Source of the DNA: Flavobacteriales bacterium CG_4_9_14_3_um_filter_32_8
GTDB lineage: Bacteria > Bacteroidota > Bacteroidia > Flavobacteriales_E > Vicingaceae
NCBI GenBank assembly: GCA_002790175.1
Contig: PFUQ01000022.1
Coordinates: 1-7,520 of the forward strand
Length of the DNA stretch: 7,520 nucleotides
Direction: 5' to 3'
Shown piece by piece: positions 1 through 4,402 of the stretch. The notes below the pieces were generated by a model. That model saw only the letters and a list, made by a program, of their open reading frames with translations, ran no database searches and was not told where the DNA came from. Positions within the stretch are counted from its first letter, which is position 1, and each line of letters starts with the position of its first letter. Made by a program: the position numbers and the translations under genes.

Positions 1-74
1 TATGCTGATGATTTAATTATTCTTTAAAAATTTCAGTAATTTTTTAGGATGGGTCAATTCAGCATCTTATTTAT

Positions 75-278
75 TTATTCAACATCAGCAACTAAATTTC
101 CACATTCAATATCTTTTTCGCTCATTTGTAACATTTCCAGTTGCTCCGACGAGAGTGAAATTATACTGTCGGTTTGAGTGAACTCAAAAATATTACAAAT
201 TGCTTTTAGCAATTCTTCATTTTTAGTTGCTAATATTCGGTCAATCAAACTATTTTTTATACTATCTAACCCAGACAT
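75..278 (-). CDS. Small antitoxin-like hypothetical protein (67 aa)
   Basis: A 67-residue acidic protein starting at an ATG 38 bases after the rimM stop, so it is probably transcribed with rpsP-rimM. Residues 1-35 look helical, with an amphipathic stretch around IDRILATKNEELLKAI. Residues 41-61 (SLSSEQLEMLQMSEKDIECG) resemble the C-terminal part of small Bacteroidota proteins I recall as putative antitoxins next to RelE/ParE toxins. That family resemblance is from memory. The relatives I recall run about 8-10 residues further, ending in an Asp/Lys/Trp-rich tail, whereas this one stops at VADVE, so it may be slightly truncated. No toxin ORF begins in the 74 bases left of it, where an overlapping or adjacent partner would be expected. 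It could therefore be an orphan or decayed antitoxin, or an unrelated small protein. It is likely real as a gene; its function is uncertain. Confidence 0.6.
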   Translation of the reverse strand: MSGLDSIKNSLIDRILATKNEELLKAICNIFEFTQTDSIISLSSEQLEMLQMSEKDIECGNLVADVE

Positions 279-316
279 AACTTATTCTTTTTGTTAAAGT
301 TCGTAAATTTTCAGTA

Positions 317-856
317 TTACTCCAAATAAATCTCAATCAAACCTTCGGGGGCAGTAATTTCTATGGTTTTATTTTCTCGATTTACGTTGGTGATAATCTC
401 GTCAGTTATCGGAATTAAAATTTCTTTTCCATCAACATTAATAATTTCAAATATGGCATGCGTTGGATAAGCTAATACTTGGTTAATTTTTCCAATAGTT
501 CCTTTTTCTTTATCTAGTACCTCAAAATTGACCACTTCGTGGTAATAAAACTGGTTACCAGTTAATTTTGGGAGTGTATCTAAAGGTAAAAATAGTTCTT
601 TTCCGACCAATGCTTTTGCTTGGTCAACAGTATTAATGTCGTCTATCTTAATTTTGAGTGTGCCGTTATTTAGCAACTGAGTAGTACTAATAAAAAAAGG
701 AATCAGCGAATTATCCTGTTTGTTCATGCGGATAAGCACTGATTCCAAATTTTTGTATTCTTCAGGAAAATCTACATCTAAATTAATAATGAGTTCTCCT
801 TGTTTTCCATGAACTTTAGAGGTGTAACCTAAATAATAGCACGACTCAATGTTCAT
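317..856 (-). CDS. rimM: Ribosome maturation factor RimM
   Basis: RimM binds ribosomal protein uS19 in the 30S head and helps late maturation of the small subunit, including processing of the 16S rRNA 3' domain. The 179-residue length is normal for the family. The N-terminal RimM domain (about residues 6-95) carries the family signature YYLGYTSKVHGKQGEL at 7-22, close to the usual LGxIxKxHGxxGE. The C-terminal PRC-barrel domain (about 102-178) contains FYYHEVVNFEV, the ILIPITDEII strand at 146-155 and the typical closing APEGLIEIY at 169-177. The ATG start lies 6 bases after the rpsP stop, so the genes are almost certainly translationally coupled. rpsP-rimM order is common across bacteria, which supports the call. 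Confidence 0.96.
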   Translation of the reverse strand: MNIESCYYLGYTSKVHGKQGELIINLDVDFPEEYKNLESVLIRMNKQDNSLIPFFISTTQLLNNGTLKIKIDDINTVDQAKALVGKELFLPLDTLPKLTGNQFYYHEVVNFEVLDKEKGTIGKINQVLAYPTHAIFEIINVDGKEILIPITDEIITNVNRENKTIEITAPEGLIEIYLE

Positions 857-862
857 TAGAAA

Positions 863-1480
863 TTAAGCTTCTTCTTCTTTTTCTTCTGCTGCAGGAGCTT
901 CTTCTTTTGCTTCAGCTACTGGAGTTTCTTCTTTTGCTTCAGCAACAGGAACTTCTTCAACAATTGTTTCAGTAACTTCTTCTTCAACAATTGCTGGTGC
1001 AACCTCAACAACTTCTTCTACAGGAGTTATTTTTGCTAATACTTCTGCCGCTTTTTTGGCGTTCGCTTCTTTTTCAGCAGCCATTCTTGCTATTTTTGCA
1101 TCTGCAGTAGCTTTTGCTAAGCTATCTGTTTTACCAAGAACTTTACCTTCTTTTTCTTTCATCCAAGCATCAAATTTCTTATCAGCTTGTTCTTGTGTTA
1201 AAGCACCTTTAATAACACCTCTATCCAAGTGGTCTTTATGCATAACTCCTTTGTAAGAAAGTAAAGCACGGCAAGTGTCAGAAGGTTGAGCACCTTGTTT
1301 TACCCAGTGCAAACATCTTTCGAAATTAACGTCAATTGTTGCAGGGTTGTTGTTTGGGTTGTAAGTACCTAGTTTTTCTATAAACTTCCCATCACGTGGG
1401 GCACGAGCATCCGCTACAACTACATGGTAGAAAGCAAATTTCTTTTTACCATATCTTTGTAATCTAATCTTTGTAGGCAT
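863..1480 (-). CDS. rpsP: 30S ribosomal protein bS16 with long acidic C-terminal tail
   Basis: bS16 binds 16S rRNA in the 30S body and is an early assembly protein. Residues 1-80 are the conserved core: it opens MPTKIRLQRYGKKKFAFYHV, followed by VVADARAPRDGKFIEKLGTYNP (21-42) and a C-terminal helix around RALLSYKGVM. The protein is 205 residues, against about 80-90 in Escherichia coli. Residues 100-150 are Lys/Ala-rich and probably helical. Residues 154-205 are very rich in Glu, Val and Ala and contain a repeated VAEAKEE (179-185 and 188-194) plus a related APAAEEKEEE. Long Ala/Glu tails on bS16 are, as I recall, common in Bacteroidota, so this is a lineage trait rather than an error. It is the first gene of the rpsP-rimM operon and is preceded by a good TAnnTTTG promoter element. 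Confidence 0.97.
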   Translation of the reverse strand: MPTKIRLQRYGKKKFAFYHVVVADARAPRDGKFIEKLGTYNPNNNPATIDVNFERCLHWVKQGAQPSDTCRALLSYKGVMHKDHLDRGVIKGALTQEQADKKFDAWMKEKEGKVLGKTDSLAKATADAKIARMAAEKEANAKKAAEVLAKITPVEEVVEVAPAIVEEEVTETIVEEVPVAEAKEETPVAEAKEEAPAAEEKEEEA

Positions 1481-1516
1481 TGTTTTAAAATTTAATTATT
1501 AATTTTTTTAAGGCTG

Positions 1517-1550
1517 CAAATGTACAATTTTGTTTTTAAAAAAAAGAACT
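1517..1550 (-). promoter_or_regulatory. Candidate rpsP-rimM promoter (Bacteroidota type)
   Basis: On the minus strand, positions 1524-1517 read TACATTTG, an exact match to the Bacteroidota -7 consensus TAnnTTTG. The -33 region about 19 bases upstream is T-rich (GTTCTTTTTTTT) but lacks a clean TTTG. The predicted transcript start would leave a short AT-rich leader of roughly 30 bases before the rpsP ATG. Assigned by consensus only. Confidence 0.55.
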
Positions 1551-1732
1551 CCTTCGCTGTTAAATTTAAAGAAAAATTTGCAAAGAAGGAAAAGTACAGT
1601 GCGGTGAACATTCCTTTTACAATAACTCTACAACCATTTGGTTACTGAACAACTATTTTTTGGGTAACTAAATCATGTTATTTGTAGAAAAATAATCTTT
1701 CTGTTTTTGAAATTTGCTGTATCTGACACTCC

Positions 1733-1744
1733 CGAAAGCTTTCG
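1733..1744. repeat. Perfect 12-bp palindrome CGAAAGCTTTCG
   Basis: CGAAAGCTTTCG is its own reverse complement and lies 15 bases before the first copy of the 86-bp direct repeat. The second copy also has a palindrome just before it (3127-3141), although a different one. It may be a degenerate member of a dispersed palindromic family. It is not a terminator, having no T-run on either side. Confidence 0.5.
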
Positions 1745-1759
1745 AGACAAATAATACTT

Positions 1760-1845
1760 GAAATTATATCGAACTAATGTAAAAAAATATTCATCCGTAG
1801 GTACTACACACAAAGGCTTGGCTTCAAACGGATAGTGAGGGGGGT
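1760..1845. repeat. 86-bp dispersed direct repeat, copy 1
   Basis: Starts GAAATTATATCGAACTAATG and ends GAGGGGGGT. It matches 3155-3241 in the same orientation with about seven differences including one single-base indel, so roughly 92% identity by eye. Flanking sequence diverges abruptly at both ends, which marks real element borders. In this copy the terminal G-run is followed by TTACCCCC, forming a short G6/C5 hairpin (1839-1852) absent from copy 2. A minus-strand frame through it reads GVTPLTIRLKPSLCV and then stops; I recall similar short spurious peptides from flavobacterial genomes, consistent with a dispersed non-coding repeat. No transposase is present. Confidence 0.85.
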
Positions 1846-1937
1846 TACCCCCATTGGATTATCCACATGGATTATGTACGTGGAAAAGATAAGGAATTCT
1901 ATGGAATTGTCGATTTTTTTATTTTTTATTTTTGATA

Positions 1938-1969
1938 AGACCTGACAGGTTTTCAAACCTGTCAGGTCT
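1938..1969. repeat. Perfect palindrome, 15-bp arms and 2-base loop
   Basis: The left arm AGACCTGACAGGTTT (1938-1952) is the exact reverse complement of AAACCTGTCAGGTCT (1955-1969), with TC between them. Each arm also contains a small palindrome, ACCTG-A-CAGGT on the left and ACCTG-T-CAGGT on the right, so two alternative small hairpins or one long cruciform are possible. There is no T-run after it on the plus strand, and the minus strand runs into A-rich sequence, so it does not look like an intrinsic terminator. A REP-like dispersed palindrome is the best description. Confidence 0.85.
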
Positions 1970-2022
1970 GTGGTCATTGACGAAACTGTCAACGGAGTTC
2001 GATGTTTTTCTTGTACGGTGGG

Positions 2023-2094
2023 GCAAGCTCTTTTCAATTTTGCTTTGACCTTTGAAAAATAAACGCTTCCAAAGCAAAATTGAAATGTGCTTGC
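2023..2094. repeat. Inverted repeat with 25-bp arms and 22-base loop
   Basis: Arms at 2023-2047 and 2070-2094 are reverse complements with two mismatches. The inner 16 bp, TTTCAATTTTGCTTTG against CAAAGCAAAATTGAAA, is perfect, and the outer GCAAGC/GCTTGC is also perfect. The 22-base loop is AT-rich. There is no flanking gene within 200 bases and no T-run, so a terminator role is unlikely. The architecture (long stem with a few unpaired bases and a loop) resembles recombination-type folded sites or a MITE-like hairpin, but no specific family was identified. Confidence 0.8.
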
Positions 2095-2256
2095 TTGCGT
2101 AGTCCAAAAGTGCATGGGCAAAAAAACTTTTTCTAATTCTTTGTTGTTACCTGTTAAGCTGTCCACGAAGTACGGAATTGTCCGCAATTTTAATTTTCTG
2201 AATTTCAATAGAATGTCCACCACTGATATTTTTCCTTTTATTGCTGCTAATGTTTG

Positions 2257-2367
2257 ATGGTATGGTGTCGTGCAGGATTACGGGGTGATTTCCTATCAGT
2301 TTACACCGACTTTATTTACGAGACACAAACCTTCGCAAACCTCTAAAACCCACATGCACTATACCAT
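2257..2367. repeat. Long imperfect inverted repeat just after the lipoprotein gene
   Basis: ATGGTATGGTG (2257-2267) pairs with CACTATACCAT (2357-2367) with one mismatch. The complementarity continues inward more weakly (CGTGCAGGATT against AAACCCACATG, several G-T or mismatched positions). The whole span is 111 bp with a large, partly unpaired centre. It lies directly next to the TGTTGGCGTT boundary motif at 2369. The size and imperfect pairing resemble integron attC sites in architecture, but the canonical core GTTRRRY is not matched. Confidence 0.6.
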
Positions 2368-2368
2368 G

Positions 2369-2378
2369 TGTTGGCGTT
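2369..2378 (+). repeat. Boundary motif TGTTGGCGTT (left end of lipoprotein unit)
   Basis: TGTTGGCGTT here is the exact reverse complement of AACGCCAACA at 3057-3066, so the lipoprotein gene sits between inward-facing copies of a 10-bp sequence. The motif is 6 bases from the lipoprotein stop codon. A chance 10-bp match is possible, but the placement next to hairpins on both sides argues for a unit boundary. Confidence 0.55.
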
Positions 2379-2384
2379 TCGTTT

Positions 2385-3002
2385 TTATTTCAATTCTTCA
2401 ATCAATCCATTTTCAGTAATCTTATATCTTACGATTATTGTGTCATATTTCCATTCAGTATAATCACCCCAGTCTTTAGATGCAGAATATGAAATCTTTT
2501 CAATTGTCTTATCGTCGTGAATTACAGATTCGGTTGTTTTATTGCCATGTTCCCAAGAAGAACCAAATCCAACAGCAATCTTACTAATTAATTCACAATC
2601 TTTTATAGTTGCGATATAAACAGTCGGAGCTTCGGTTTCATCCTCAAAATAAGTGAACATAGAAACATTATCGAGTAAATCGTATGATGAAACATAGAAA
2701 TAGTCTCCATATCTATGATTTTTAAGAATCTTCCTGACTCTCATGTCAAGTGGATATAATAATTGCTCCCTTTTAATAAGTGTAATTGTGTCTTGGTTTG
2801 AAAACAAATAATCACTGTTTAATAAAATTGAATCAATTCCACAGGTATCTATGACACTAGATAACGAAATATTTCCAGCCTGAACTAGAGTTGAATCTAA
2901 CTCAGTTAATGAATCTGAATTTGTTTTATTCCTTGTGCAACTTAATAATCCAGCAAGGAAAATAATCAGAATCAGATTTATATTGGAAATTTCTCTTTTC
3001 AT
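2385..3002 (-). CDS. Unrecognised lipoprotein (205 aa)
   Basis: Residues 1-21 form a lipoprotein signal peptide: the charged start MKREISNIN, the hydrophobic LILIIFLAGLL, then lipobox LLSC with Cys22 as the lipidated residue. The mature protein is about 184 residues, Ser/Thr/Asp-rich, and predicted to be anchored on a periplasm-facing or outer-membrane surface. I do not recognise a family. Visible features include alternating beta-like segments (GDYFYVSSYDLLDN at about 99-112, APTVYIATIKDCELISKIAV at about 124-143) and two Trp-containing stretches (SSWEHG, KDWGDYTEWKYD) near the C-terminus. Cys residues after the lipobox are few, so no disulfide pattern is suggested. It stands alone, bounded by inverted GTTGGCG motifs and hairpins, which suggests horizontally acquired cassette-like DNA. 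No clear TAnnTTTG promoter was found upstream. Confidence 0.85.
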   Translation of the reverse strand: MKREISNINLILIIFLAGLLSCTRNKTNSDSLTELDSTLVQAGNISLSSVIDTCGIDSILLNSDYLFSNQDTITLIKREQLLYPLDMRVRKILKNHRYGDYFYVSSYDLLDNVSMFTYFEDETEAPTVYIATIKDCELISKIAVGFGSSWEHGNKTTESVIHDDKTIEKISYSASKDWGDYTEWKYDTIIVRYKITENGLIEELK

Positions 3003-3056
3003 TATTTATGGTTAGTTTATCTCATTATGTTATTTGTATGCAGTCAGCCCAAAATG

Positions 3057-3069
3057 AACGCCAACAATC
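3057..3069 (-). repeat. Boundary motif GATTGTTGGCGTT upstream of lipoprotein gene
   Basis: On the minus strand this reads GATTGTTGGCGTT, 55 bases before the lipoprotein ATG. It matches the inward-facing motif at 2369-2378 in inverted orientation and resembles GATTGTTGTGCGT at 4363-4351, which lies upstream of the HEPN unit on the same strand. The adjacent hairpin is at 3078-3102. Confidence 0.5.
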
Positions 3070-3077
3070 CCATTTGC

Positions 3078-3102
3078 TATCGCAAGGCTCTGCCTTGTGA
3101 TA
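3078..3102. repeat. Hairpin with 11-bp arms
   Basis: TATCGCAAGGC (3078-3088) pairs with GCCTTGTGATA (3092-3102) through one G-T type mismatch, leaving a 3-base loop. On the plus strand a T-run follows only about 16 bases later and no plus-strand gene ends here. On the minus strand it lies between the HEPN gene and the lipoprotein gene but is followed by GCAAATGGGATTG rather than U-rich sequence, so a terminator role is weak. It is more likely part of the cassette boundary structure. Confidence 0.6.
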
Positions 3103-3126
3103 TTGTTTACAACTTTTTTAAAACCA

Positions 3127-3141
3127 CAAGCGGGACGCTTG
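3127..3141. repeat. Short palindrome CAAGCGGGACGCTTG
   Basis: CAAGCG and CGCTTG arms flank GGA. It lies 13 bases before the second copy of the 86-bp repeat. It resembles short GC-rich dispersed palindromes that I recall from flavobacterial intergenic regions. No T-run follows. Confidence 0.55.
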
Positions 3142-3154
3142 ATGGGAGCATGGG

Positions 3155-3241
3155 GAAATTATATCGAACTAATGTAAAAAAATATTAATCCGTAGTTGCC
3201 TACACACAAAGGCTTGGCTTCAAACGGACAGAGAGGGGGGT
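3155..3241. repeat. 86-bp dispersed direct repeat, copy 2 (87 bp)
   Basis: Second copy of the element at 1760-1845, in the same orientation, with one extra base in the CCGTAGTTGCCTACACAC section. Its G-run end stops 3 bases from the stop codon of the HEPN gene, so the element directly abuts that gene's 3' end. Together the two copies bracket the lipoprotein unit (about 1.4 kb from start to start). Confidence 0.85.
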
Positions 3242-3244
3242 AGG

Positions 3245-3784
3245 TTATATTTCATCTAAAATCTGCTCCATTATTTTCTTTGTCTCATCAATACTTTCTA
3301 GAACAATATCCTCATTAAATCTCTTACCATGTGCTAATCTATCTCTATATTTTACAATAATTTTCAATTTATCATATAGATTATTATCAATCTTGTTTTC
3401 TAATAAATTCAAAATCTTATTCAAACTACTTAAATCATCTTCATTTTTAACAAAACGTTCTTCATAAGAATTAAAAGGAAAGGAGGTATTATAGTTCGAG
3501 TTAAGTGTTTTTTTCATTTCACCAGAAGCTAATTTAATCTTTTCGATTACAATAGCTTCAAAAGACGCAAAAAGTTCCAAAAATGAATATTCTAATATTA
3601 TGTCACTCAATTTATCAAAATATTCATCTATTTCAGCGTGAGAATCCTTAAACTTTTTACCCAATATTGGAAGATTAAACTCTGAAACATATTTCTTGTC
3701 CTGTTTTGTTAGTGTTTGTGCTTTTTTTGAGATTGAAATTACGACATTGTAATTATCCACAGCCTTATTAAGTCTTTCTTCCAT
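3245..3784 (-). CDS. HEPN-domain protein, predicted ribonuclease (179 aa)
   Basis: A mostly helical protein. Near the C-terminus, KYRDRLAHGKRF contains the HEPN active-site motif Rx4-6H with a polar residue after Arg (R147 and H152 from the chosen start). HEPN proteins with an intact motif are usually metal-independent RNases in toxin-antitoxin, abortive-infection and CRISPR-associated systems. An earlier helix, LEYSFLELFASFEAIVIEKI (about 64-83), resembles the first core helix of the MAE_28990/RiboL-PSP type HEPN families, where a Glu sits in a hydrophobic helix; that subfamily placement is tentative. The chosen ATG at 3784 lies 5 bases after the stop of the upstream gene with AGG just before it. 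A TTG at 3793, overlapping the upstream TGA, would add MRI and is the alternative. It is the downstream partner of the gene at 3790-4263, and its 3' end abuts an 86-bp repeat. RNase function is inferred, not shown. Confidence 0.8.
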   Translation of the reverse strand: MEERLNKAVDNYNVVISISKKAQTLTKQDKKYVSEFNLPILGKKFKDSHAEIDEYFDKLSDIILEYSFLELFASFEAIVIEKIKLASGEMKKTLNSNYNTSFPFNSYEERFVKNEDDLSSLNKILNLLENKIDNNLYDKLKIIVKYRDRLAHGKRFNEDIVLESIDETKKIMEQILDEI

Positions 3785-3789
3785 AATCC

Positions 3790-4263
3790 TCAAAATGTAT
3801 TTTTGTCAATCCACTCTTCGATAAGTTTCTCTAAATTCTTTTTATTAAATTCAGTCCTTTTTGACTTATCTTGAAATGAAGAAAGATACCATTTTGATAT
3901 TTTAAAGTTTTCACCTAACAAAACCAAAACATATTTATCAGTTTTACTTCCTCTTAAATAAACATCAATTCTTCCCCAAGCTCCTAATATATTCCGCCCC
4001 ATTGGTTCAAACACAAGTCTAAATTTTCCAAATTCATATTCTAATTGTTTTATCGTGTATTCGCCTAAAATTTCTTCTTTAATAGTTTTTTCCTTTTCTA
4101 CTGCTTTAAGAAGTCCCTGTTCAAGATAAGGTTTAAGCCAATCCAATGTCTCTTTAAGAGTTTTTTCAACTTCTGTTTGCCATTCAGATATAACTTTCTC
4201 TAAATCTATTTTTTTAGTAGTTTCAGTCTTACTAAGTTTTTGCAATTTATCTTTTAATCCCAT
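3790..4263 (-). CDS. Unrecognised 157-aa protein, partner of HEPN gene
   Basis: First gene of a two-gene unit with the HEPN protein: its TGA stop lies 5 bases before the ATG, or overlaps a TTG, of the downstream gene, so the two are almost certainly co-expressed. Residues 1-66 are highly charged and helical, with probable coiled-coil character (KLQKLSKTETTKKIDLEKVI). Residues 70-130 look like a compact beta-rich domain, with YEFGKFRLVFEPMGRNILG (76-94), AWGRIDVYLRG (95-105), YVLVLLGENFKISKWYLSSF (111-130). The C-terminus (EFNKKNLEKLIEEWIDKN) is helical. I recall loosely similar stand-alone hypothetical proteins with a GRxxxGAxGRxDV pattern but cannot name a family. No DNA-binding motif is evident. 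In this position it could be an antitoxin, sensor or accessory subunit for the HEPN protein. There is no signal peptide, so it is probably cytoplasmic. Confidence 0.78.
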   Translation of the reverse strand: MGLKDKLQKLSKTETTKKIDLEKVISEWQTEVEKTLKETLDWLKPYLEQGLLKAVEKEKTIKEEILGEYTIKQLEYEFGKFRLVFEPMGRNILGAWGRIDVYLRGSKTDKYVLVLLGENFKISKWYLSSFQDKSKRTEFNKKNLEKLIEEWIDKNTF

Positions 4264-4289
4264 TTTAATAATTTTTTTATTTCATGATA

Positions 4290-4322
4290 CAAAGGTAATA
4301 CTATTATCTTATTTTTCTCAAA
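4290..4322 (-). promoter_or_regulatory. Candidate promoter for the HEPN gene pair
   Basis: The minus strand reads TTTG (4322-4319), a 21-base spacer, then TACCTTTG (4297-4290), an exact match to TAnnTTTG with an upstream TTTG. It sits 26 bases before the ATG of the 157-aa gene. Both boxes being present suggests the pair has its own promoter rather than relying on read-through from cphA. Confidence 0.6.
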
Positions 4323-4350
4323 TTTGTTTATCTTTGGACTCACTTAACTT

Positions 4351-4390
4351 ACGCACAACAATCGGCTATATACTCCATTACACATAGCCG
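4351..4390. repeat. Hairpin plus boundary motif between cphA and HEPN pair
   Basis: CGGCTAT (4363-4369) and ATAGCCG (4384-4390) form a perfect 7-bp stem with a 14-base loop. On the minus strand the stem is followed by ATTGTTGTGCGT (4362-4351), resembling the motif upstream of the lipoprotein gene. On the plus strand it is followed by TTTATTTTTTTATT, which would make an intrinsic terminator for plus-strand transcripts, but no plus-strand gene ends here. For cphA, transcribed on the minus strand, the U-tract is on the wrong side. Pairing can extend to AACGGCTAT/ATAGCCG-AT-TGTT with two bulged bases, a feature also known for attC-type folded recombination sites. Confidence 0.55.
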
Positions 4391-4402
4391 TTTATTTTTT
4401 TA

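Larger units (their letters stand above)
1481..2384. other. 904-bp gene-poor, repeat-rich interval
   Basis: No convincing protein gene lies between rpsP and the lipoprotein gene. The rpsP-proximal 80 bases hold the leader and promoter. About 1560-1730 shows only short AT-rich sequence. From 1733 onward the interval is a chain of repeats: a 12-bp palindrome (1733-1744), the first 86-bp direct-repeat copy (1760-1845), a G6/C5 hairpin (1839-1852), a 15-bp-arm palindrome (1938-1969), a 25-bp-arm inverted repeat (2023-2094) and a long imperfect inverted repeat (2257-2367). Minus-strand open frames at 1804-2223 and 1919-2107 run straight through these palindromes and are not credible genes. The interval looks like accumulated non-coding dispersed elements. 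Confidence 0.7.

Noticed and set aside
1..74. Toxin gene following the antitoxin-like protein
   Set aside because: The minus strand has only very short frames with stops here; nothing resembling the start of a RelE/ParE protein.
1056..1256. 66-codon plus-strand open frame inside rpsP
   Set aside because: Antisense shadow of the Lys/Ala-rich bS16 tail.
1919..2107. 62-codon minus-strand open frame
   Set aside because: Overlaps the frame above in another register and covers the same hairpins; no start signal and no recognisable protein.
1804..2223. 139-codon minus-strand open frame
   Set aside because: It runs through the 25-bp-arm inverted repeat, the 15-bp palindrome and the 86-bp repeat copy; its protein has no domain-like pattern and its end is repeat sequence, so it is a chance frame over non-coding elements.
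2257..2367. Canonical integron attC site
   Set aside because: Size and imperfect pairing fit, but the ends read GTTGGCG and GCTAATGTT rather than GTTRRRY/RYYYAAC, and no integrase is in the window; kept only as an architectural resemblance.
1760..3241. Insertion sequence or composite transposon with the 86-bp repeats as ends
   Set aside because: The repeats are in direct orientation, there is no transposase between or beside them, and no target-site duplication could be seen.
4363..4390. Intrinsic terminator for cphA
   Set aside because: The T-rich tract follows the stem only on the plus strand; in the cphA transcript the stem is followed by AUUGUUGUG, so the orientation is wrong.
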